Assembly (NCBI RefSeq): GCF_020982545.1
Contig: NZ_JAJKLK010000010.1
Coordinates: 62,001-126,000 of the forward strand
DNA: 64,000 nt
Direction: 5' to 3'
From: Streptomyces sp. MNU76
GTDB lineage: Bacteria > Actinomycetota > Actinomycetes > Streptomycetales > Streptomycetaceae
Shown piece by piece: positions 25,377 through 37,300 of the stretch. Numbering within the stretch: position 1 is the stretch's first letter; every line of letters starts with the position of its first letter. Position numbers and translations under genes: made by a program. Below the pieces are notes generated by a model. The model was not told the origin of the DNA and made no database searches. It saw only the letters and a list, made by a program, of their open reading frames with translations.

Positions 25377-28300
25377 GTGTGCGGTTCCGAGGAAGTTCTG
25401 TCCCATTGGCGGCGGTTGCTGACACCGCTCCCGCTCGAGATCGCGCTGCCCGCCGACCGGCCGCATCCGCCACATCCGCTGCCCGGACGGGACACGCGGG
25501 CGGTGACGGACCTCCCGGACGCCCCCGACACCGTCCGACTCGCGGCGTTCGTCGCGCTGTTGCACCGCTACACCGGGGCCACGGATCTGACGGTCTGTCA
25601 TGGCGGGCTCCCGCTGCGGGTGTCCGTCGCGCACGAGCCGACGTTCGCCGAGTTGGTGCGACGGGTGACCGAGGCGTGGGAGGACGCGGCGACTCACCGG
25701 GTGCCCGTCGGCCTGCTGGTGGAGGAGCTGCGCCCCCGGCCGACCCGGGGCGGCGGGCTGTTCTGCAACACGGCGTTCGGCACGGCCGACCGCCCGGCCG
25801 GTGAACTCCCCGCGCCGGTCGACGTGTTGCTGGAGGTGGACGGGGACTCGGCGCGCGCGTCGTACTCCCCCGCTCTCTTCGACGGCACGACGATCGAGCG
25901 GCTGCTGGGCCACTACCGCACCCTGCTCGCCGACGCCGTGGCCCGGCCCGGGACGCCGGTGGCCCGGCTGGATCTGATGTCCCGGGAGGAGTACGGGCAG
26001 GTCGTCCTCGGCTGGAACGCGACCGCGCACTCGGTGCCGGCGGACACCTGGCCAGCCATGTTCGCCGAGCAGGTGCGCCGACGCCCCGAGGCCGTGGCGC
26101 TGGTCTTCGAGGACGAGGAACTCACCTACGCCGAGCTGGACGAACGCGCGGGCCGCCTGGCGCACGCGCTGATCGCGCGGGGTGCCGGTCCCGAGCGGAT
26201 CGTCGCCCTGTCGCTGCCGCGGTCCGCCGAGCTGATCGTGGCCGAGGTGGCCGTCCTCAAGTCGGGCGCCGCCTATCTGCCGATCGACCACGACTACCCG
26301 GCGGACCGCATCGCGTACATGCTGGGCGACGCACGGCCCGTCTGCATGGTGACCACCGCCGAGACCGCGCGCGACCTCCCCGACCCGGTGCGGGGGATGA
26401 CCCTCCTGGAGCTGGACTCCCCCGCCACGGCGGCCGAGTTGGCGGATCGCCCGGCCCACGACCCGACCGAGGCGGACCGCGGGGCGCCCCTCACGGTCCT
26501 CAACGCCGCCTATGTGATCTACACCTCCGGCTCGACCGGCCGCCCCAAGGGCGTCGTCCTCGCACACGGCGGCGTGGCGAAGCTGGTGGCCACGCAGAGC
26601 GAGCGGTTCGGCATCGGACCGCACAGCCGAGTGCTGCAGTTCGCCTCGCCCAGCTTCGACGTCGCCTTCTGGGACCTGTGCCTCGGACTGCTGTCCGGCG
26701 GCCGGCTGGTCGTCGTCCCGGCGGAGCGCCGGGTGCCCGGAGCGCCGCTCGCCGACTACGCGAACGCGCACGGCATCACCTTCATGATCCTGCCGCCCGC
26801 ACTGCTCGACGCCATGCCCGACGACATCGAACTGCCGCCCACGGCCACCCTGTTGGCGGGAACCGAGCGGGTCTCCCCCGAGCTGGTGGGCCGGTACGCG
26901 CGCGGGCGGATGATGTTCAACGCCTACGGCCCGACCGAGGCCACCACAAACTCCACGCTCGGGCTGTGCGATCCGGACATCCCCGCCGGGGCGATCGTCC
27001 CGATCGGTGTGCCCGACCCGGGGACCCGGGCGTATGTCCTGGACGCGTTCCTGCGGCCGGTGCCCGCCGGGGTCACCGGCGAGCTGTACCTGGGCGGCGC
27101 GGGCCTGGCGCGGGGCTATCTCGGGCGACCGGACCTGACCGCCGAGCGGTTCGTCGCCGACCCGTTCGGGGAGCCCGGCGAGCGGCTCTACCGCACCGGT
27201 GACCTGGTGCGCTGGCGGGCGGACGGACGGCTGGAGTTCCTGGGGCGCGCCGACGCCCAGGTCAAGATCCGCGGCTTCCGTATCGAGCCGGGCGAGATCG
27301 AGTCGGTGCTGCGCGGCCATCCGGCCGTCGACCAGGTCACGGTCGTCGTCCGTGAGGACCGCCCGGGCGACCGCCGTCTCGCCGCCTACGTCGTCCCGAC
27401 CCTCGACGCACCGCGTGACGCGGACCCGGATGCACGGGTCGAGGAGTGGAAGGAGCTGCACGAACTCCTCTACGGGGCGGCCGGTTCCGAGGACTCGGGC
27501 ATCGAGGGCGCCGAGGGTTCCGCGGGATCCAGGGGTTCTGAGGGAGGGGGGTCCGGGGGATCCGGCCTCCGCGAGAACTTCGCGGGCTGGAACAGCATGT
27601 ACGACGGCACGCCGATCCCCGTCGAGGAGATGCGCGAATGGCGCGCGGCGACCGTCGACCGGATCCGTGAACTCGGTCCGGCCCGGCGGGTGCTGGAGAT
27701 CGGCGTCGGCAGCGGACTGATCCTGTCCCGGATCGCGCCCGACTGCGAGGCCTACTGGGGCACCGACCTCTCGGCGGAGGCCGTCGCGGCCCTGCGCGCG
27801 CAGGTCGCCACCGATCCGGAGCTGGCCGCGAAGGTCGAGCTGCGGACCACGCCCGCCCATGACACCGAGGGCCTGCCCGAGGGGTACTTCGACACCGTCG
27901 TCATCAACTCCGTCGCCCAGTACTTCCCCGGCGGGAAGTACCTCGCCGACGTCCTGCGTCAGGTGTCGGAGCTGCTCGCCCCCGATGGCCGGATCTTCGT
28001 CGGCGACGTGCGCAACCTGCGTCTGCTGCGCACGCTGCGCGCCGCTGTGGAGACCCGCCGGGCGACCGGCGGTGACGAGGACGACAAGAGCGCGCTGCGG
28101 GCGGCCGTCGAGCGGTCGGTGCGCTGGGAGGGCGAACTCCTGCTCGACCCGGACTTCTTCGCCGCCCTCGACGGTTTCGACGCGGACATCCGTCTCAAGC
28201 GGGCCGCGCACCACAACGAGCTGAGCCGCTATCGGTACGACGTCGTGCTGCGCCCGGGGACTCCGACGGCGGCCCGGGAGCTGCCGGAGGCCGACTGGTC

Positions 28301-31300
28301 GCAGGTCGGCGGCCTCGGCCGACTGGCGGGGCTGCTCGCCGGGCGACCGGACGGACTCCGCGTCACCGGTGTGCCCAACGCGCGCCTCGCGGACGACCTG
28401 GCGGACCTGCGCCGCCTGGAGGGCAGCAGCAGGCAGGCGGCGGGCGGAACCGACCCCGAGGACCTGCACGCCCTGGCAGCCGAGCACGGCTACCGGGTGG
28501 CGCTCACTTGGAACGGGAACGCCGACGACGGCGCGTTCGACGCCGTGTTCGTCCTCGACGGCCCCTTCGGCCCGCTGTACCGGACGGCCGGTGTCCATCC
28601 GCGCGCCAACCGGCCCGCGCCCTTCCGTGACGTGGGCGCGCTGATGCGGACCCTGCGCGGGCACGCCGCCGAGTGGCTGCCCGACTACATGGTCCCCTCG
28701 GCGTTCGTCCCGCTGCACGCCCTGCCGGTCACCCCCAGCGGCAAGATCGACGCGCGAGCGCTGCCGGCGCCGGACTACGCCACGATGAGCTCCGGCCGCG
28801 CGCCGCGCACCCCCCGTGAGCGGCTGCTGTGCTCGCTGTACGCCGAGGTGCTCGGCCTGGACACGGTGACCGCCGAGGACGACTTTCTCGCGCTCGGCGG
28901 CGACAGCATCAGCGCCATCCGACTCCTCATCCGCGCCAGGGAGTCGGGTCTCAGGCTCACCACTCGTGACGTCTTCCGGCACCGCACGGTCGAGGCGCTG
29001 GCCGAGGCCGCCGTCGAACGGGTCGCCGAACACACCGCCGACGAGCCCCTGATCGAGGTCGGCCCGGCCGAACTGGCCGAGATCCAGGGCACACATCCGC
29101 TGCCCGTCGCCGAACTGCTGCCTCTCACCCCGCTCCAGCAGGGCTTCTTCTTCCACGCCCTCACCGGCGGCGCCGACGGGGACACCTATGTCGTCCAGCA
29201 GGTCCTGGACCTCTCCGGACCGGTCGACGCCGACGTGCTGCGCCGGGCCGCGCAGCGCCTGCTGGACCGGCACGCGCCGCTGCGGGCCGCGTTCCGCCAG
29301 CGCCCGGACGGCACCCCGGTGCAGATCATCACGCGGGACGCAGAGCTGCCCTGGCGGGAGGTCGACCTCTCGTCCCAGGACGGGGAGGTCCGCGAGACGT
29401 TGGGCGACGCGGTGTCCGCCGACGAGCGGGCCCGGGGCTTCGACCTGGCCGCGCCGCCGCTGCTGCGCTGCGCCCTGGTCCGGCTCGGCGAGGAGCGCAG
29501 CCGCCTGGTGCTGACGTTCCATCACATCATCGCGGACGGCTGGTCGTTGCCGGTGCTGCACCGGGAACTGATGGCGTTCTACGGCACCGACGCGCCCGCG
29601 CTGCCCGAGGTCGCCCCCTACCGCGGCTTCCTGCGCCGCCTCGCCGAGCAGGACCGTGCGGCGGCGCGCGAGGTCTGGCGCGACGCGCTCGCCGGGCTGG
29701 AGGAGCCCACGCGGCTGGTCGGCGCCCCGGCCGACGGGGCACCCGTACGACCGGAGCACGTCCGGGTGGAACTGTCCGAGCGAACCACCTCGCGGCTCGC
29801 CGAACGGGCCCGTGAGCACGGTGTCACCCTCGGCACGGTGGTGCAGGGTGCCTGGGGTCTGCTGCTGGGCCGGCTGACCGGCCGGGACGACGTGGTGTTC
29901 GGCACCACGGTCTCCGGGCGCGACGGCGAGGTGGACGGCATCGCCTCCATGGTGGGCCTGTTCATCAACACCCTTCCGACACGCTTCCGTTGGACACCCC
30001 GCGAGTCACTTGGGACCCTGCTCGCGCGCCTCCAGGAGGAACAGGCCCGGCTGCTCGACCACCAGCACCTGGGTCTCGCCGAGATCCAGCGGCTCACCGG
30101 GCACACGGGCTCCGGCGAACTCTTCGACACCCTCGTCGTGTTCGAGAACTATCCCGCCGAGTCGGACCTCGGGGACGCCTCGGGCACCGTACGCATCACC
30201 GGGGACGCCTTCCACGACACGGTGCACTATCCGCTCGCCCTCGTCGTCAAGCCCGGTCGACGGCTCGACCTGCGGCTGAAGCACCACGCCGAGCGCCTCG
30301 ACGGCGACACCGTCCGTGCTCTCGGCGACCGGCTGGCCCGCGTCCTGGAGGCCATCGCCGAGGCACCGGACCGTGCCGCCGCCTCCGTTGAACTGCTCTC
30401 CCCCGACGAGGCCCTGCGGGCCCACCCTGCCGGGGAAGAGCGCGTCGCCCCGGAGTCCACCCTGGCGGAGGGCTTCGCCGCGCAGGTCGCCCGGACACCG
30501 GACGCGACGGCCGTCGTCTTCGAGGACGAGCGGCTGAGCTATGCCGAACTGGACGCGCGCGCCGCGGCGTTGGCCGTACGGCTGCGCGACCGGGGCGCGG
30601 GCCCGGGGGCGTTCGTGGCGGTCGCCGTGCCGCGCTCGGCGGAGCTGATGGTGGCCCTGCTCGGCGTCCTGAAGTCGGGCGCCGCCTATCTGCCGGTGGA
30701 CCTCGACTACCCGGCCGACCGGGTGGCGCACATGCTCGCCGACTCGGGCGCCACGACGGTGGTCACACTCGCCGCGACGGCCGCCCGACTGCCCGGAGCG
30801 AGCCGGTCCGCCGGAGGGAACGTTCCTTCCGTCCTGCTGCTCGACGCCACCGACACCGGGCCGACCGGGGACTCCCCGCCCCAGCCAGCCGGCCTCGCCC
30901 CCACCACCACCCTCGCCCCCGCGTGCCCCGACGATCCCGCCTACCTGATCTACACCTCCGGCTCGACCGGTCTGCCCAAGGGCGTCGTCGTCACCCACCG
31001 GGCCGTCGTGAACCGACTGGCGTGGACCCAGGGCGAGTACGGCCTCGGCCCCGACGACCGGGTGCTGCAGAAGACGCCGTCCAGCTTCGACGTGTCCGTC
31101 TGGGAGTTCTTCTGGCCGCTCCTCGAAGGCGCGACCGTGGTGCTCGCCCGCCCGGACGGCCACCGCGACCCCGCCTATCTGGCCGAACTCGTACGGGCGC
31201 GGTCCATCACGACCATGCACTTCGTGCCGTCGATGCTGGAGGCCTTCCTGCAGCACGACGAGGTCACCGGCGACCCCACCTGGTCGGCGTCGCTGCGCCG

Positions 31301-34300
31301 CGTGCTGAGCAGCGGCGAGGCGCTCCCGGTCACCGCGGCGAGCCGCTGGCACGCGCTGACGGGTGTGCCGCTGCACAACCTGTACGGCCCGACCGAGGCG
31401 GCCGTCGATGTCACCTACCACCCGTACGCCTCCGACGAGGAGCCGACCGGCGCGTCCGTGCCCATCGGACGGCCCGTGTGGAACACCGGGCTCCGGGTCC
31501 TGGACACCTGTCTGCGGCCCGTCCCCGACGGTGTCCCGGGCGAGCTGTACCTGACCGGCGTCCAGCTGGCCCGCGGCTACCACGCCCGGCCTGCGCTGAC
31601 CGCCGAGCGGTTCACCGCCGACCCCTACGGGCCGCCCGGCACCCGGATGTACCGCACCGGTGACCTGGTCCGGCGGCGCGCGGACGGGGTGATCGAGTAC
31701 CTGGGCCGGACCGACCGGCAGGTCAAGCTGCGCGGCAACCGCATCGAGCTCGGCGAGATCGAGGCCGCGCTGGTGCGGCTGCCGGAGGTGGCGCAGGCCG
31801 CCGTGACGGTACGCGACGACACCCTGGTCGCGTACGTCGTGCCCACCGGAGACGCCACCGAGCCGAGCCACCTGCGCGAGGCCCTGGCCGGCGCCCTCCC
31901 CTCCCCCATGGTCCCGAGCGCCTGGGTCGTCCTGGACGCGCTGCCGCTCACCCCGAGCGGCAAGCTGGACCGGGCCGCGCTGCCCGCGCCGCAGGGCTCG
32001 CGCGGCACCGTCACCCGGGCGCCGGGCAACCCCCGGGAGCAGGTGCTCGTCGAGATCTTCGCGGCCGTGCTGAAGCTCCCCGAGGTCGGGGTCGACGACG
32101 ACTTCTTCCACCTCGGCGGTGACAGCATCAGCTCGATCGCCGTCTCCAGCCGGGCCCGCCGCGCGGGTCTGGTGATCGGCCCGCGCGAGGTGCTCGAGCA
32201 CCGCACGCCCGCGGCGCTCGCGGCGGCCGCGGCCCTCGACAAGTCGGCCGCCGGGGAGAGTCCCGCCGAGTCCGCGTTCACGCTGACCGAGGAGGAGCGG
32301 GAACGAATCGACCGGCTCGCGCCGGGCCGGATCGAGGACGTGTGGCCCCTCGCCCCGCTCCAGGAGGGCCTGTTCTTCCACTCGAACTTCGACGACAGCT
32401 CCCTGGACGTCTACACCGTCCACGAGTCCTTCGACTTCGCCGAACGCGTCGACACCGAGCGGCTGTCGGCCGCCGTGCGCACGCTGCTGGGCCGCAACCC
32501 CAGCCTGCGCGCCGGGTTCACCAGTGAAGGGCTGCGCCGGCCGGTGCAGTTCATCGTGCGCGACGCCGAGGTCCCGCTGAGGGAAGTGGATCTCTCGGGG
32601 CTCCCGGCGGCCGAACAGGACCTGCGGATGGGGGAGTTGCTGGAGGAGTCGAGGGCGCAGCGGTTCGACCTCACCCGTCCGCTGCTCTTCCGGATGCTGC
32701 TGGTGCGGCTCGGTGCGGAGCGTGGCGACCGGCTGGTCGTCGGACGTCATCTGATCCTGTGGGACGGCTGGTCGGCCTGGCTCTTCCTGGGCCAGCTGTT
32801 CGCGCTGTACGAGAGCGGGGGCGACCCGGTGGGCCTGGACCGCCCCGGCTCCTACCGCGACTACCTGACCTGGCTGGAGCGGCAGGACGACACCGAGGCG
32901 ACCCGCGCCTGGCGGGCGGCCCTGTCCGGCTTCGAGGAGCCGACGCTGCTGGTGCCGGCCTCCTCCGACCGGGGCCGGGAGCCGGTGATCCCGCGGCAGC
33001 TGGACGCCGTGCTGGAGGCGGCGGTCGCGCGGCGGCTGCGCGACACCGCGCGCGCCCACGGTCTGACCCTCAACACCGTGCTCAACGCCGCCTGGGGTCT
33101 GGTCCTGGCGGGCGCGACCGGCCGCGGCGACATCGCGTTCGGTACGACGGTGGCCGGGCGGCCCAGCGAGGTGCCGGACGTCGAGAACGTCATCGGCATG
33201 TTCCTCAACACCGTGCCCGCGCGTATCGCCTTCGATCCGCGCGAGCCGGTCCTGGACCTGTTGCGCCGGGTCCAGGGCGAGCGGCTGGAGGTCATGCCGT
33301 ACGAGTACCTGGGCCTGGGTGTGCTCCAGGCCGAGACGGGCCACCGGCGGCTGTTCGACACGTTGTTCGTGCTGCGCAACGCCGACACGGACGAGCGGCT
33401 CGCCGAGCTGCGCGCGCGGCACGGCGCGACGGCCGTGGCCAATGTCGACGCCACGCACTATCCGGCGAACCTGGTGGTGACCCCCGGCGAACGGGTCCGG
33501 GTGACGCTGGCCTACCGCCCCGACCTGCTGGAAGACACGTACGCCCAGGGCCTGTTGGACCGCTTCGTGCTGCTGGTCGGCCGGCTGGTGGCGGACCCGA
33601 CCGCCCCCGTCGGTTCGCTGGACGCCCTGCTGCCGGCCGAGGCCGCCGCGCTGGCCCGCGAGGAGGCCGAGCAGCGGCAGCCCGTGCCGCACGAGACGGT
33701 CGCGGACATGCTGGCCGCGCAGGCCGCCCGCACCCCGGACGCGACCGCCCTGGTCTTCGGCGCGCGGACCCTCACGTACGCCGAACTCGACGCGCGCTGC
33801 GACCGGATGGCCCGGCTGCTGCTCGCGCGGGGCGCCGGACCGGAGCGGGTGATCGCGCTCGGGCTGCCGCGCTCGATCGACATGGTGGTCGCGCTGTTCG
33901 CGGTGCTGCGCACAGGGTCGGCGTACCTGCCGCTGGAGCTGGACCACCCCGCCGACCGGCTGTCGCTGATGCTGGCGGACGCCCGCCCGCTGCTCCTGCT
34001 GTCCACCGAGGCCGTGTCCCGGACGCTGACGGGCGACACGCCGCGCGTCCTGCTCGACGACCCGGCGGTGGCGGCCGAGCTGGCGGCCTACCCGGCGGGC
34101 CCGGTGTCGGTGTCCTTCAGCCTGGACCACCCGGCGTACGTCATCTACACCTCGGGCTCCACGGGCCGCCCCAAGGGTGTCGTCACGCCGTACATCGGCC
34201 TGACGAACATGCAGCTCAACCACCAGAAGGAGATCTTCGCGCCGGCGATCGCGTCGGCGGGCGGGCGGCGGCTGCGGATCGCGCACACCGTGTCGTTCGC

Positions 34301-37300
34301 GTTCGACATGTCCTGGGAGGAGCTGCTGTGGCTCGTCGAGGGGCATGAGGTGCACATCTGCGACGAGGAGCTGCGGCGGGACGCGACCGCGCTGGTGGCG
34401 TACTGCGAGGAACACCGGGTCGACGTCGTCAACGTGACCCCCACCTACGCCCATCTCCTCATCGAGGAGGGCCTGTTGGAGGGGCACCGGCCGCCGTTGG
34501 TGCTGCTCGGCGGCGAGGCCGTCACCGAGACGGTGTGGAACACCCTGCGGGACACCGAGGGCACGTACGGCTACAACCTGTACGGCCCGACCGAGTACAC
34601 GATCAACACCCTCGGCGGCGGCACGGAGGACAGCGCGACCCCGACCGTGGGCCGGCCGATCCGCGCCACCCGCGCGCGCATCCTCGACACCTGGCTGCGT
34701 CCGGTGCCGGACGGGGTGGCGGGCGAGCTGTACATCGCGGGGGTCGGCCTGGCGCGCGGCTATCTCGACCGGCCGGGACTGACCGCCGAGCGCTTCGTGG
34801 CCGACCCTTACGGGCTGCCGGGTGAGCGCATGTACCGCACCGGCGACCTGGTACGCCGGCGCGCCGACGGCAACCTGGACTTCCTCGGCCGTACCGACGA
34901 CCAGGTCAAGATCCGGGGCTACCGGGTCGAGCTGGGCGAGATCGAGACCGCCCTCGCCCAGCACCCCGAGGTGTCCCAGGCGGCCGTGCTCGCCCGCGAC
35001 GACACCACGGCACCGGGTACGAAGCGGCTCGTGGGCTACGTCGTTCCCGCCGAACTCGACAGGGAAGCGCGGGACTCGGCCGAACGGGAGCAGATCGGTG
35101 AGTGGCAGGAGATCTACTCCGCCGAGTACACCGAGATCGGCACCGCCCTGTTCACCGAGGACTTCGCGGGCTGGGACAGCTCCTACGACGGCACGCCGAT
35201 CCCCGTGGAGCACATGCGGCAGTGGCGCGAGGCCACCGTGGAACGCATCCGCGAACTGGGGCCGCGCCGCATCCTGGAGATCGGTGTCGGCTCGGGTCTG
35301 CTGCTGTCGAAGCTCGCCCCGGACGCGGAGACGTACTGGGCGACCGACTTCGCCGCGCCCGTGATCCGCAAGCTCACCGAAGGCGTGCGCAGCGACCCTG
35401 CGCTGGCCGGCAAGGTCGAACTCCGCTGCCAGGCGGCCGAGGTGACCGACGGCCTGCCCACCGGGTTCTTCGACACGATCGTCATCAACTCCGTCGTCCA
35501 GTACTTCCCGAGCCTGGACCACCTCCACCAGGTGATCCGCGGCGCCCTCGGCCTGCTCGCGCCCGGCGGCGCCCTGTTCCTCGGAGACGTCCGCGACCTG
35601 CGCCAGGCCCGGGCGTTCCAGTCCGGTATCCAGGCCGCCCGCGCCGAGGCGGACACCGACCCCGAGGTCCTGCGCCGGGCCGTGGAGCGGGGTCTGGCGC
35701 TGGAGAAGGAACTCCTCGTCGACCCGGACTGGTTCACCACCCTCGGTGTCGGCGTCGACCTGCGCACCAAGGCGGGCCGCCACCACAACGAGCTGACGCG
35801 CTACCGGTACGACGTGGTGCTCTACGAAGGGGACGCCGGCCTCTCGCTGGACGGTGTCCCGGCCGTCGACTGGACCGGCCGGGAGGCGCTCCTCGCCCGG
35901 CTCGACGACGGCGGACCGCTGCGGGTGCGGGGCGTCCCGGACGCCCGCACGGCCGGCGACCTCGCCGGGCTGCGGGCCCTGGACACCGGCCGCCCGTCGC
36001 CCGTCGCCGCGACGGGCGTGGAACCGGAGGACCTGCGGGAGACCGCCGAGGCACGCGGCTACCGGCTGCTCACCACCTGGTCCGCCGAACCCGGCGCCTA
36101 CGAGGCCGTGTTCGTGCCCGGCACCGACACCGCCCGCACCGCCGGCCTGTACCGGCCGCGCGCCGACCGCGACACCACCGCTCCGTACGCCAACACGCCG
36201 GCGGCCGGACGCGGCCACACCGCGCTCGTCCGGCGGCTCCGCGACGACCTCGGACAGCGACTGCCCGGCTACATGGTGCCCGCCGCGTTCGTGGTACTGC
36301 CCGGCCTGCCCATGAACGACAACGGCAAGCTGGACGTGCGCGCCCTGCCGGACGCCGAGCCGGCGGTCGCCCTGTCGGCCGGGCGCGGCCCGCGCACCCC
36401 CGTCGAGGAGGTGCTGTGCCGGCTCTTCGCCGAGGTGCTGGGGCTGCCCCGCACCGGTGCCGAGGACAACTTCTTCGACCTGGGCGGCCACTCGCTGCTC
36501 GCGACCCGGCTGATCAGCCGCGCCCGCACCGAACTGGGCGCCGAGCTGGCCATCCGTGATCTGTTCGAGGCGCCCACCCCGGAGGCACTGGCGCTACGGG
36601 CGGGCACCGGACGTCCCGCGCGGCCCGCCCTGCGGACGGTCGCCGAGCGGCCCGCGCGCATCCCGCTGTCGGCGGCACAGCGGCGGCTGTGGCTGGTGGA
36701 GCGGCTCACCGGCGGCGGGGTGGCCTACAACTTCCCCCTCGTCTTCCGGCTGCGCGGCGAGCTGGACCTCGACGCGCTGCGGGCGGCCCTGGTCGATGTG
36801 ACGGACCGTCATGAGACTCTGCGGACCCGTTTCCTGGAGGAGGACGGCGAGCCCTACCAGTGGATCGTGGCGCCGGGTGCGGCCGAACCCGCCTTCCAGG
36901 TCGCCGAGGTCAGCGAGGAGGACCTGGCGAGCCGGATCGAGGCGGCACAGCGGCGGCCGTTCGACCTGAGCACCGAACTGCCGGTTCGCGCGGAGGTGTT
37001 GCGGCTAGGCCTCGCCGAGCACGTGGTGGCGCTGGTCCTGCACCACATCGCGACCGACGAGTGGTCGGACCGGCCCTTCCTCGCCGATCTCACCACCGCG
37101 TACCGGGCCCGGGCCGAGGGCCACGCGCCGGGGTGGCCGCCGCTGCCGGTGCAGTACGCCGACTACACCGTCTGGCAGGACAAACTGCTCGGGCAGGTCG
37201 GTGCGGCCCAACTCACCCACTGGACCGACGCGTTGCGGGAGCTGCCCGAGGAGCTGTCGCTGCCCCTGGACCGGCCCCGCCCTGACGCGCCCACCGGGCG

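Noticed and set aside
30006..36491. A 2161-codon open frame on the minus strand opposite the NRPS, and similar giant frames at 25314-29819, 37005-40175 and 42288-44234
   Set aside because: They are antisense shadows produced by the GC bias of the NRPS gene: no domain is recognisable, composition is Arg/Gly/Gln/Val-rich, and the plus strand has continuous NRPS homology.
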